A stretch of DNA of 64,000 nt from Gemmataceae bacterium. Lineage in GTDB: Bacteria > Planctomycetota > Planctomycetia > Gemmatales > Gemmataceae. Positions 1 to 8,595 of the stretch are shown one piece after another. A program made the translations under genes and the position numbers. Within the stretch, counting starts at the first letter, position 1. Every line of letters starts with the position of its first letter. The stretch spans positions 62,001 to 126,000 of the forward strand of contig JALHPZ010000011.1 in assembly GCA_022842245.1 (NCBI GenBank). Direction: 5' to 3'. The notes beneath the pieces are model-generated. The model saw nothing but the letters and a program-made list of their open reading frames with translations, did not search any database and was not told the DNA's origin.

Positions 1-200
1 ACGAGGGGGTGGACGTGCCGGCGGCGAGCGTCGGCATCGTGATATCGGGAACGGGTACGACGCGGGAGAACGTGCAACGGCTCGGGCGCATCCTGCGGAA
101 GTACAAGGACAAGCAGGCGGTGCTGTACGAACTCGTCGCGCGCGGCACGGCCGAGGAGTTCACGAGCGAGCGCCGACGGCAGCACGGGGCGTTTCAGTAG
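1..200 (+). CDS. SF2 DNA/RNA helicase, C-terminal fragment (5' end outside window)
   Basis: Only the last 66 or so codons are present; the frame is open to the left edge (first full codon at position 3) and stops at 200. The fragment reads EGVDVPAAS, which is the shape of superfamily 2 helicase motif V, followed about 15 residues on by [10 protein letters not shown], the arginine-rich motif VI that contacts ATP in the RecA-like domain 2. A short tail with an [12 protein letters not shown] segment closes the protein. XPB/RAD25-like and related DEAD/DEAH repair helicases end this way, so a DNA-repair helicase is the best guess, but the N-terminal half that would decide the family is missing. 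The motif assignment is seen; the subfamily is inference. Confidence 0.75.
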   Translation, partial: EGVDVPAASVGIVISGTGTTRENVQRLGRILRKYKDKQAVLYELVARGTAEEFTSERRRQHGAFQ

Positions 201-233
201 TGGCCGATTCGTATTGCGATCGGTCCCGGCATT

Positions 234-677
234 TCAAAGAGCGATGATGAGCACGAGCAGGGTCGTACAGCCGACGAGGAAGGTCATCCCCGCGACCTTT
301 GTGGCCGTCCAGAGAATTTGCCGGGTTTCAGCCGATTGCCGATCGCGCATTGGCGGGACGGAGTCGGGGACGACCTCCCAAGTGTACGAGCCTGGGGGCA
401 GCGGGAGCGTGTAGCCCGGCGCGACCGCGGTCAGCGAGCCGTCGGCCTCTTTCCGGAAGCCGACGACCTCGCCCTTGCGAATGTGATGGTTCCCGAACGG
501 GCCGGGTGCGGCGGACGCGTCCCGCGCGACCAGTGTGTAGTCCGCCTCGCACTTGACTCTCCGCGTGGTCGCCGTCTGGCCGTTGCGATACTCCACGAGG
601 GGGCCGTTGGGCGGCGTGCCGGCACACCCGGCCAAAACCAATATCATCGCGAGGGCTGGGAGTGGAAATCGAAGCAT
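234..677 (-). CDS. putative lipoprotein with C-terminal membrane segment
   Basis: The 147-residue product begins with a short hydrophobic signal ending in a lipobox, LAGC with the modifiable Cys at residue 18, so export and lipid attachment are likely. A soluble middle of roughly 90 residues follows, with a proline-rich LPLPPGSYTWEV stretch, and a second hydrophobic helix (about residues 125-147, ending LLVLIIAL) closes the protein. Lipid anchor plus a C-terminal membrane helix would tether both ends. No domain is recognised. It is convergent with the helicase fragment upstream and not close enough to crtI to suggest an operon. Confidence 0.6.
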   Translation of the reverse strand: MLRFPLPALAMILVLAGCAGTPPNGPLVEYRNGQTATTRRVKCEADYTLVARDASAAPGPFGNHHIRKGEVVGFRKEADGSLTAVAPGYTLPLPPGSYTWEVVPDSVPPMRDRQSAETRQILWTATKVAGMTFLVGCTTLLVLIIAL

Positions 678-773
678 CTGCGGACTCCGCGCGATTAATC
701 GCGGGACGATAGCGGTTTCGTCAGAACGTGCAAGTCGAATTGAAATGGGGAAGGTAGTGCCGGCTCAAGGACT

Positions 774-2330
774 TCATGCCTCCAGGCGAACACCGCAGTC
801 GGCATGACGCGTTTCAATAGACGCCGGTTCGTCCAGCCAGCTTGCGTCGCGGTTCCAATCGTTGAGCAGGAGGCGACTCGTGATGCGGGCGGACTCGTAG
901 ATCACCGGCAAACCGCTGCCGGGGTGCGTGCCGCCGCCCACGAGATACACGTTCTGCAAGTCCTCGAAGCGGTTCCGCGGCCGGAAGTGCAGCATCTGCC
1001 CGAGATTGTGCGCGAGGTTGAACGTCGCCCCGCGATGCACCGCGTAGTCGCTCTGCCAGTTCAACGGCGTCACGATCTTCTCGTAGCGGATGCGCTTCTC
1101 GACGTTCTCGATGCCGATCTTCGGGAGTTGTTTGAGGACCGTGTCGCGGAACCTCGCCTTTGCCTCGGCCCAGTCGATGCTTCCCGTCTGGTGCGTCACC
1201 GGCGCCAGGACATAGAGCGTGCTCATCCCCGGCGGCGCGAGCGTGTCGTCCGTGACACAGGCGTTCTGCACATAGAAGGACGTATCCTCCGTCAGCGTGT
1301 GGCGGTCCTCGATGTCCGCGAGGTTTCCGACATAGTCCTTCGCCGTGTAGATCGTGTGGTGCGGCACGTCGTCATACAGCCCCTCGATGCCGAGGTACAG
1401 CATGAACGTGCTGCACGAGAATTTTTTCGTGGCGATCTTTTCATCCGTCCAGCGTCGGCGCAGGCGGTTCGGTACCAGCTTGGTCATCGCGTCGGCGAAG
1501 TCGGCGTTCACGATCACGGCATCGGCGCGGTATTCGCCCTGCGCGGTCTTTGCGCCCACGCATTTCTTCCCGTCGAAGAGCAACTCCGTGACCGGTTCGT
1601 CGAGCCGGATCGTCGCGCCGAATTCTTCGGCCACGCGGGCCATCCCTTCGCTCACGGCCGAACAACCGCCGGTCGGGTGCCAGACGCCGAAATCGTACTC
1701 CAGATACGAGAGGATGCTGAAGAGACTCGGGCAGTTGAACGGCGACATGCCGAGGTATTTGGACTGGAACGTGAACGCGAGGCGCACGCGCGGGTCGGAG
1801 AAGTAGCGGCGCAGTTCGCCCTCGACGCTGCGCCACGGCTTCAACACCGGAAGCAATTTCAGAAGCGACAGCTTGAACAGGTCGCGCCAGCCGAGGAAGG
1901 GGCTTTCGAGGCTGGGGCGGAAGAGTTCGAGTTTCCGGCGGTTGTCGGCGATGAAGCGATGGATGTTGGCGGCGTCGGCGGCCGAGAGTTTGCGGACCTC
2001 GCTCGCCATCTTCTCCAGGTCTGGCGAACAAAGGAGGTCGCCGCCGCTGCCGAAGACGAGCCGGTACTGCGGGTCGAGCCGGGTCATCGGGATTTCGGAA
2101 AAGAGATCACGCCCGACGAGACGGAAGATGCGTTCGAGCACCTGAGGATAAAGGAAGAACGTCGGGCCGAGATCGAACCGGAATCCGTCGGCTTCGATGG
2201 CAGACGTTCGGCCACCGACGTGCGGCAACCGTTCCAGAATGGTGACCTTGAGACCGGCTTTGGCCAGAAGAATGGCCGAGGCGAGACCACCCGGCCCCGC
2301 CCCGACGATCAGAACGCTGCGCTCGTGCAT
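774..2330 (-). CDS. crtI: Phytoene desaturase-type carotenoid dehydrogenase (CrtI family)
   Basis: FAD-dependent amine-oxidase fold enzyme that introduces double bonds into phytoene or a related C30/C40 polyene. The N-terminus has the dinucleotide-binding motif VGAGPGG (about residues 9-15) followed by the Glu (ILERL) that binds the FAD ribose, and VGGRTS. The C-terminus carries the CrtI signature GGGTHPGSGLPV followed by ESARIT. At 518 residues it matches the usual CrtI length (about 490-520). The ATG at 2330 is chosen because it puts the FAD motif at residue 9; an earlier in-frame start at 2429 would run into the divergent gene at 2369. CrtI, CrtN and CrtD-like members are hard to separate by eye, so C40 versus C30 substrate is open. 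No crtB or other carotenoid gene is adjacent. Confidence 0.85.
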   Translation of the reverse strand: MHERSVLIVGAGPGGLASAILLAKAGLKVTILERLPHVGGRTSAIEADGFRFDLGPTFFLYPQVLERIFRLVGRDLFSEIPMTRLDPQYRLVFGSGGDLLCSPDLEKMASEVRKLSAADAANIHRFIADNRRKLELFRPSLESPFLGWRDLFKLSLLKLLPVLKPWRSVEGELRRYFSDPRVRLAFTFQSKYLGMSPFNCPSLFSILSYLEYDFGVWHPTGGCSAVSEGMARVAEEFGATIRLDEPVTELLFDGKKCVGAKTAQGEYRADAVIVNADFADAMTKLVPNRLRRRWTDEKIATKKFSCSTFMLYLGIEGLYDDVPHHTIYTAKDYVGNLADIEDRHTLTEDTSFYVQNACVTDDTLAPPGMSTLYVLAPVTHQTGSIDWAEAKARFRDTVLKQLPKIGIENVEKRIRYEKIVTPLNWQSDYAVHRGATFNLAHNLGQMLHFRPRNRFEDLQNVYLVGGGTHPGSGLPVIYESARITSRLLLNDWNRDASWLDEPASIETRHADCGVRLEA

Positions 2331-2368
2331 GGGTCTATGATAGCGGTCCGGCTCCGTAAGATTTCCAC

Positions 2369-3418
2369 ATGACCCCCACGCTTTCGCCCGAAGCCCTGCG
2401 CCATCGAATCGACCAGCTTCCCCGCGCACGACTCGCGCACCTTCCGACGCCGCTGGAAGAAGTGCCCCGATTCGCCCAACGGATCGGCGAGGCCCGCGTT
2501 TTCATCAAGCGGGACGACTGCACCGGCCTGCTGCTTGGCGGGAACAAAGCCCGGCACAACGAGTTCCTGCTCGGCGACGCCCTCGATCAGGGCTGCGACA
2601 TGGTCGTGTGGGGCGCCGGCGTGCAGTCGAACAACTGCCGGCAGACGGCCGCCGGTTGTGCGATCCTCGGCCTCGAATGCCGGTTGTACCTGAGCCGCGG
2701 GCACTACTCGACCGAACCGCAGGGGAACCTGCTGCTCGATTACCTCGTTGGTGCGAAGGTCGAATTCACCGACGCCGTGATCGGCCCGGAACTGGATGCG
2801 CTACTGGCGGCGAAGGCGGCCGAGTTCCGGGCGGCGGGGCGGAAGCCCTACTTCTGGCACCGCCCGCGTGTCGTGCCCCTCGCCGCGATCAGTTACGCCG
2901 CCTGCGTCGCGGAGATCGTGCAGCAACTCGCCGAGAAGAATTTGAAGCCGGATGCGATTTATGTTTCGTCGTCCGGTGCGACCGGTGCCGGCGTCGCGCT
3001 CGGGGCGAAGCTCCTCGGTCTGACCTGCCCCGTACGCCTGATCTGCCCGATGCACTGGCCCTGGCACATCCCGACGGCACTGGCCAAGGACGCCAACGAC
3101 GCCGCCGAAATGCTTGGCCTGTCGCACCGCCTGACTGCCGCCGACATCGATGCCGACGAATCCTACGTCGCCCCGGGCTACGGAAAACCCTCGCCCGCCG
3201 GTCAGGAAGCCTTGCGACTGCTCGCCTCCACGACCGCGATCCTGACCGATCCGGTCTATTCCGCGAAGGCGCTCGCCGGGCTGATCGCCGATGTGCAAGC
3301 GAAGAGATATGCGAAGGATGCCGTGATCGTGTTCATCCATACCGGCGGGGTGCCGGCGATCTTCGCGAACCCCTCGGAAGTCTGGCCCGCGAACGAAGTC
3401 GGATCGGCACGCGACTAA
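2369..3418 (+). CDS. D-cysteine desulfhydrase / ACC deaminase family PLP enzyme
   Basis: A 349-residue fold-type II pyridoxal phosphate enzyme. The PLP lysine lies in LLLGGNKARHNE (K60), the family's GGNK motif; SNNCRQTAA (about residues 88-96) corresponds to the SNH(x)RQ substrate-carboxylate loop, and a Ser/Gly-rich phosphate-binding segment SSSGATGAG lies at about 200-208. A C-terminal VFIHTGGVPAIF matches the usual HTGG motif. Members release pyruvate and ammonia, plus H2S from D-cysteine. True ACC deaminases, D-cysteine desulfhydrases and uncharacterised relatives share these motifs, so the substrate is not settled; D-cysteine desulfhydrase is the more common case. The gene is divergent from crtI with only 38 bp between starts. 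Confidence 0.8.
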   Translation: MTPTLSPEALRHRIDQLPRARLAHLPTPLEEVPRFAQRIGEARVFIKRDDCTGLLLGGNKARHNEFLLGDALDQGCDMVVWGAGVQSNNCRQTAAGCAILGLECRLYLSRGHYSTEPQGNLLLDYLVGAKVEFTDAVIGPELDALLAAKAAEFRAAGRKPYFWHRPRVVPLAAISYAACVAEIVQQLAEKNLKPDAIYVSSSGATGAGVALGAKLLGLTCPVRLICPMHWPWHIPTALAKDANDAAEMLGLSHRLTAADIDADESYVAPGYGKPSPAGQEALRLLASTTAILTDPVYSAKALAGLIADVQAKRYAKDAVIVFIHTGGVPAIFANPSEVWPANEVGSARD

Positions 3419-4416
3419 GCGGCCCGTGCTTCCTGGATCTGGTCGCGCGGCTGGAATCGACCGGAAATCCGATCGAGCCAGGCGCGGACCGTCACGCGGT
3501 CCAGTACTTGCAACAATCGCAGTTCGCCGTTCATGGCTGGGAAACGTCGGCGGACCGGCCACTGCCGCGGGTAGACCGCATCCCCCAGCAAGAGGACGCG
3601 TTCGCCATCCACAGTCGGAATCGCCACTGGCGATTCGTGGCCCCAGAGCCACCGGGACGCACCGGCGAATCCAGTCGGCAACGTACCGTCCGAGCTTAGC
3701 GATTCGGCCGGGTGGAACTGGAACCGCGCCGTCGCGATGTCGCGTTCGGGATCGGCGGGCTGGTCGATGCAGGCATCCACGATCGCGGGATCGGGGCGCG
3801 GGCCGGCGAGGTAACCGCGTTGCGGAGACCCGGCCGTGGCGTCCGCGAGCAGCACGTGCAACTGGTCGAGATCGGCGATGCCGGTGAGTTCGAAGCGGAA
3901 GCCGGCACCGGCGGCCGGATGGATCACGGTGAGCGGCAGATCGTCGGCGACGGCGAGCAGCGCGTCGAATTCGGCGCAGCCGCGATGATCCGGGGCGAAA
4001 TCGGTCAAGAGTTCCCGCAGGCCGGGCACGGCGCGTGCGGCGCGGCGCACGCCGGTGTCGCCTGCGCAACCGGTGAAGGCGTCGTCCAACAAGCCGCCCA
4101 GCGCGGCCCACGCTTCGGCCCCGTGCGGGCAGGTCCGTGCCGCCAGCAACGCCAAACGATTCGAAATCCCGCCCCGGCGAGTGGGCTGGCGTTCCTTCAT
4201 CGCGATACCTGCGAAGAAGAACGGCGCCGGCTCGCCCCAGCGCTCGGCTTCGCGATCCAGCCGCCGCGCCGCATCGCGAAACGATCGGGCCGCATCCAGC
4301 GTACGAGCCAGTTTGCGGAAGAGATCCAGCGCGGCGAATGCGACGTTGGGGCGAACCTCCGCTCCGTGCGCGGCACGGTCCGGTCCGGTCCGAAAGGGTA
4401 GAACGTCGCGCGGCAT
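3415..4416 (-). CDS. hypothetical protein, 333 aa
   Basis: A soluble Arg- and Ala-rich protein with no signal peptide and no recognised domain. The N-terminal third looks helical, with repeated short charged helices; the C-terminal part contains a beta-rich segment (ATARFQFHPAESL, then VAIPTVDGERVLLLGDAV). Its stop overlaps that of the convergent PLP enzyme by four bases (3415-3418). The divergent tssH gene starts 169 bp away, leaving room for promoters of both. I do not recognise the family and assign no function. Confidence 0.6.
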   Translation of the reverse strand: MPRDVLPFRTGPDRAAHGAEVRPNVAFAALDLFRKLARTLDAARSFRDAARRLDREAERWGEPAPFFFAGIAMKERQPTRRGGISNRLALLAARTCPHGAEAWAALGGLLDDAFTGCAGDTGVRRAARAVPGLRELLTDFAPDHRGCAEFDALLAVADDLPLTVIHPAAGAGFRFELTGIADLDQLHVLLADATAGSPQRGYLAGPRPDPAIVDACIDQPADPERDIATARFQFHPAESLSSDGTLPTGFAGASRWLWGHESPVAIPTVDGERVLLLGDAVYPRQWPVRRRFPAMNGELRLLQVLDRVTVRAWLDRISGRFQPRDQIQEARAA

Positions 4417-4585
4417 CGGAGCACCTCGAGTCGGGTCGCCATTACCGCACGAATCGCGTCCCCGTGCAAGCCGAACCTGTCGACCCGTTGTTCCCGTTTT
4501 CGTTTCCCTCGGCCGGCGCGGAGCGATACACTACCGCCGTCACTCGGTCGCGCCTCCAACTCCCAACTTTCACCGGGAAACGCCC

Positions 4586-7243
4586 ATGGCCGTCACGAAC
4601 CCCCGTTTGCTCTTCGACAAACTGAACCTCGTCTGCCGCAAGGCGATCGAATCCGCGGCCGGGCTGACGCTCTCCCGCACCCACTTCGAAGTGGAAATCG
4701 AACACTGGCTCCTGAAGTTCCTCGAACAGCCCAACACCGACATCCCCCTAATCATCAAGCAGTACGACGCCGATTTCCCCGCCATCCGCAAGGAACTCGA
4801 AAGCGCGATCAACCGGTTCAAGACCGGCAACAGCCGCTCGCCGGCGCTCTCCACCGAAATCCTCGGCCTGATCGGCGAGGCGTGGATGGTCGCCTCCCTC
4901 GAGTGCGGCGCGACGGCCGTGCGCAGCGGCCACCTGCTCACCGCGCTCCTCACCGACGAAAAGCTCAAGAACTGGATCAGCCGCAGTTCGCTCTCGCTGG
5001 TGCGCATCAACGGCGAGCAACTCCGCAAGGACTTGAAGGCACTCCTGCCGAAGCTCCCGAGCGATGAATTCGATTCGGCACCGGTGGCCGCTTCCGGCGG
5101 CGGCGACGGCGGGGGCGACGGGTCCCAAGTCCCGGGCGCCAGCCAGGGCGCGCTCGACCAGTTCACGGTGAACCTGACCGAGCGCGCCAAGGCCGGGAAG
5201 ATCGACCCGGTCGTCGGTCGCGATCCGGAAATCCGCCAGGTGATCGACATCCTCACCCGCCGCCGGCAGAACAATCCGATCCTGACCGGTGAAGCGGGCG
5301 TCGGCAAGACCGCCGTGGTCGAAGGGCTGGCCCTTCGCATCGCGTCCGGTGATGTGCCCCCGCCCTTGAAGAACGTGATCCTGCGCACGCTGGACCTGGG
5401 CCTGCTGCAAGCCGGCGCGGGCGTGAAAGGGGAGTTCGAAAACCGCTTGAAGTCCGTGATCCAGGAAGTGAAGAGTTCGCCGCAACCGATCATCCTCTTC
5501 ATCGACGAAGCCCACACGCTCATCGGCGCGGGGGGGCAGCAGGGCCAGGGCGATGCCGCAAACCTGCTGAAGCCCGCGCTCGCCCGCGGCGAGCTTCGCA
5601 CGATCGCGGCCACGACGTACGCCGAGTACAAGAAGTACTTCGAGACCGACGCGGCGCTGAAGCGCCGGTTCCAACAGGTGAAGGTGGACGAGCCGAACGA
5701 GCCGAAGGCGATCCGGATGCTCCGCGGCATTGTGAAGATCCTGGAAAAGCACCACGGCGTGCGCATCCTCGATGAAGCGATCAATGCGGCGGTCAAGCTT
5801 TCCATCCGCTACATGCCGGACCGGCAACTGCCGGACAAGTCGATCAGCCTGCTCGATACCGTGTGCGCCCGCGTCAACCTGAGTCAGTGCGCGACGCCGC
5901 CGGCCGTTGAAGACGTGACCCGCGAGATCGAATTCCTGACGACGGAAATCCAGTTCCTCGAACGCGAAGGCCAGGTCTCCGCCGGTAACCCGGAGCGGCT
6001 GAGCGAGTTGAAGCAGCGGCGGCAGATCAGCGAAGAACTCAAGGCGCGACTCGACGAGCAATTGAAAAAGGAATCGGAGTTGGTGACCAAGATCCGCGAT
6101 TTGCGGGCGGCGATCGAAAAGGGGGCCGCGACCGATCCCCCCGCGGACACGATGGAGAAGGACCGCGCCGAACTGGCGAAGCTCACAGAGGACCTCCATG
6201 TCGTGCAAGGGGAGACGCCGCTGGTGTACCCCGTGGTCGATTCGCAGGCCGTCGCCGAGGTGCTCTCCGGCCTCACCGGCATCCCGATGGGCAAGATGGT
6301 CCGCGACGAGATGAAGACCGTCCTCGCGCTGGCGGATAAACTCGCCGAACGCGTCGTCGGCCAGAACCACGCCCTCGAAGCCATCGCCCAACGCATCCGC
6401 ACCTCGCGCGCCGACCTCGGCGACCCCCGCCGGCCCCTCGGCGTCTTCCTCCTCGTCGGCCCGTCCGGCGTCGGCAAGACCGAAACCGCCATGGCCCTCG
6501 CCGACCTCCTCTACGGCGGCGACCGAAACATGGTCATCGTCAACATGTCCGAGTACAAGGAGTCCCACAAGGTCTCCCGACTCGTTGGTACCTCCAAGGG
6601 CTATGTCGGCTACGGCGAGGGCGGCGTGCTAACGAACGCCGTCAAGAACCGCCCCTATTCCGTGGTGCTCCTCGACGAAGTCGAGAAAGCCCACGAATCC
6701 GTGCAGGAAATCTTCTACCAGGTCTTCGACAAAGGCGTCCTTCAGAACGACGACGGCGAAGACGTGAACTTCAAGAACACGATCATCCTGCTCACGGCCA
6801 ACGTCGGCACGGCCACGATCATGAAGGTCTGCTCCGACCCGAAGAAAGTCCCGTCGCCGGAGGAACTCGCCGAGATCCTGAAACCGGACCTGCTCAAAGC
6901 GTTCAAGCCCGCGCTGCTCGGCCGCATGATCGTCGTGCCGTATTTCCCATTGCGCGAAGATGTACTCAAGGGAATCATCAAGCTGAAACTCGGCGCGATC
7001 GGCGACCGGTTCAAGACGAACCACAAGGCGACGTTCGAGTACACGCCGGAGGTGGTCGAGACCGTGGCCGCCCGTTGTACCGACGTGGACAGCGGCGCTC
7101 GCAACGTCGACCATATCCTGACCGGAACGCTCCTGCCGCGGCTCTCGCAGGAAGTCCTCGTCCGCATGGCCGACGGCAAACACGTCTCGCACGTCAAGGT
7201 CGGCGTCGGCCCGGACTCGCAGTTCACGTATGAGATCGCATGA
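4586..7243 (+). CDS. tssH: Type VI secretion AAA+ ATPase TssH/ClpV
   Basis: An 885-residue Hsp100/ClpB-type disaggregase of the ClpV branch, which recycles contracted type VI sheath (TssB/TssC). An N-terminal double Clp-N region (about 1-155) is followed by a Gly-rich linker (170-180), the first AAA+ module with Walker A GEAGVGKT (235-242) and Walker B LFIDEAH (304-310), a coiled-coil middle domain (about 450-560), and the second module with Walker A GPSGVGKT (625-632) and LLDEVEKAH (695-703). The stretch LRTLDLGLLQAGAGVKGEF after the first Walker A is typical of ClpV rather than ClpB. The ATG at 4586 gives the family N-terminus; the frame is open 177 codons further upstream but that part does not resemble the family. 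No other tss gene is present in the window. The stop overlaps the next start as ATGA. Confidence 0.88.
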   Translation: MAVTNPRLLFDKLNLVCRKAIESAAGLTLSRTHFEVEIEHWLLKFLEQPNTDIPLIIKQYDADFPAIRKELESAINRFKTGNSRSPALSTEILGLIGEAWMVASLECGATAVRSGHLLTALLTDEKLKNWISRSSLSLVRINGEQLRKDLKALLPKLPSDEFDSAPVAASGGGDGGGDGSQVPGASQGALDQFTVNLTERAKAGKIDPVVGRDPEIRQVIDILTRRRQNNPILTGEAGVGKTAVVEGLALRIASGDVPPPLKNVILRTLDLGLLQAGAGVKGEFENRLKSVIQEVKSSPQPIILFIDEAHTLIGAGGQQGQGDAANLLKPALARGELRTIAATTYAEYKKYFETDAALKRRFQQVKVDEPNEPKAIRMLRGIVKILEKHHGVRILDEAINAAVKLSIRYMPDRQLPDKSISLLDTVCARVNLSQCATPPAVEDVTREIEFLTTEIQFLEREGQVSAGNPERLSELKQRRQISEELKARLDEQLKKESELVTKIRDLRAAIEKGAATDPPADTMEKDRAELAKLTEDLHVVQGETPLVYPVVDSQAVAEVLSGLTGIPMGKMVRDEMKTVLALADKLAERVVGQNHALEAIAQRIRTSRADLGDPRRPLGVFLLVGPSGVGKTETAMALADLLYGGDRNMVIVNMSEYKESHKVSRLVGTSKGYVGYGEGGVLTNAVKNRPYSVVLLDEVEKAHESVQEIFYQVFDKGVLQNDDGEDVNFKNTIILLTANVGTATIMKVCSDPKKVPSPEELAEILKPDLLKAFKPALLGRMIVVPYFPLREDVLKGIIKLKLGAIGDRFKTNHKATFEYTPEVVETVAARCTDVDSGARNVDHILTGTLLPRLSQEVLVRMADGKHVSHVKVGVGPDSQFTYEIA

Positions 7244-8595
7244 CAATCGAATCCGGGGCGCCCGAGCCGCATGGCACGCGCGCCCCTGAACCACCACGGC
7301 CGTCTCGACGCCTCCGCGCCGCGCTCGCGGTGGCGGCCCTTGGTGTGCCCGCGGTCGTCGCGGCACTGCTCGCGTTCCTGCCCCCGCGCACGCTCCCGCT
7401 ACTCTCCAGCCCCGTCTCGCATTTCCCTCCGGCCACCATCGCCATGTCGGCCCGGCCGATCGGCACCCCGGGCGGCGCGCGGCCCCGGATCGCGAACGTC
7501 CGTGCCGTCGACCTCGACCGCGATGGCCACGCCGAACTCCTCGCCTGCGACGCCGAACGGAACCGTATCTTCCAATACCGGTTGTTGCCTAACGGCGAAT
7601 GGGACGAGAAGCCCCTTGGGCCGGAACTGCCCGCGCCCGCCGCCGCCACGCCCGCCGACCTTGATGGCGATGGCGACCTCGACCTCGTCGTTGCCGTACT
7701 CGGCAATGTCCTGCCGACCGACGACCGCATCGGACAAGTCGTGTGGCTCGAAAATCGCGGAGGCGGATACCACGCCCGCGTCCTGCTCGACCGCGTTCGC
7801 CGCGTGTCGGACGTCCAGGCGGCCGACTTCGATGGCGACGGCGACCTCGACCTCGTCGTCGCCATCTTCGGTTACCACCATGGCGAGATCCTGCATCTGG
7901 AGAATCGCGGGGACGGCCGCTTCCGCGACCACCTGCTGATGGCCACCGAAGGACCGTCGCATGTTCCGGTCGCCGACTATACCGGCGACGGGAAGCCCGA
8001 TTTCGCCGCGCTTGTCTCGCAGGACCACGAAGAAGTCTGGATGTTCGAGAATGCCGGCGGCGGGCGCTTTTCCCCGCGGCGCATCTTCCATTCGCGGAAC
8101 TTCGACCTCGGTACCGTCGGACTCGTCGCCTCCGATCTGAACGGCGATCGGAAGATGGACCTGTTGGTCGTCGCCGGCGACAACCTCGAAGTGAACCACC
8201 ACTACCCGCAGCCGTGGCACGGGTGCCTCTGGTTGGAGAATCGGGGGAACGGCGCGTTCGATCCGCACCGGCTCGCGAACGTGGGCGGTGCCTACGGCGC
8301 GGCCGTATCCGACTTCGATGGCGATGGCGACCTCGACATTGCCGTCGCCTGCATGTTCAACGACTGGCAACGCCCGGGTGCCGCGAGCCTCGTACTGCTG
8401 ACGAACGACGGGAGCCAGAACTTCACCGCGACGACGCTGGCCGAGGCGCCGACTCTTCTCGCCACAGTGGCGGCAGGCGACTGGAACGGCGATGGCCGCA
8501 CCGATCTCGCGGCCGGCTGTCTGCACCTGGGCACTCCGTCGCCGGATCGCGCCGCGCGTCTCGTGGCCTGGCTGCAGGCGGAGGCCCGGCGATGA
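7240..8595 (+). CDS. FG-GAP/VCBS repeat protein, membrane-anchored
   Basis: A 451-residue protein with a single N-terminal hydrophobic segment (about residues 24-46) and then six or seven beta-propeller blades marked by calcium-binding motifs such as ADLDGDGDLDLV, ADFDGDGDLDLV, ADYTGDGKPD, SDLNGDRKMD, SDFDGDGDLDIA and GDWNGDGRTD, with intervening WLENRG or HLENRG strands. The family forms an integrin-alpha-like propeller, usually extracytoplasmic and involved in binding or adhesion. The start overlaps the tssH stop and its own stop overlaps the next start (both ATGA), so translation of all three genes is probably coupled. The partner or ligand cannot be read from the sequence. Confidence 0.8.
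   Translation: MTIESGAPEPHGTRAPEPPRPSRRLRAALAVAALGVPAVVAALLAFLPPRTLPLLSSPVSHFPPATIAMSARPIGTPGGARPRIANVRAVDLDRDGHAELLACDAERNRIFQYRLLPNGEWDEKPLGPELPAPAAATPADLDGDGDLDLVVAVLGNVLPTDDRIGQVVWLENRGGGYHARVLLDRVRRVSDVQAADFDGDGDLDLVVAIFGYHHGEILHLENRGDGRFRDHLLMATEGPSHVPVADYTGDGKPDFAALVSQDHEEVWMFENAGGGRFSPRRIFHSRNFDLGTVGLVASDLNGDRKMDLLVVAGDNLEVNHHYPQPWHGCLWLENRGNGAFDPHRLANVGGAYGAAVSDFDGDGDLDIAVACMFNDWQRPGAASLVLLTNDGSQNFTATTLAEAPTLLATVAAGDWNGDGRTDLAAGCLHLGTPSPDRAARLVAWLQAEARR

Noticed and set aside
4055..4585. N-terminal extension of TssH
   Set aside because: The extra 177 codons overlap the opposite-strand gene and do not resemble the Clp N-domain, which starts right at 4586.
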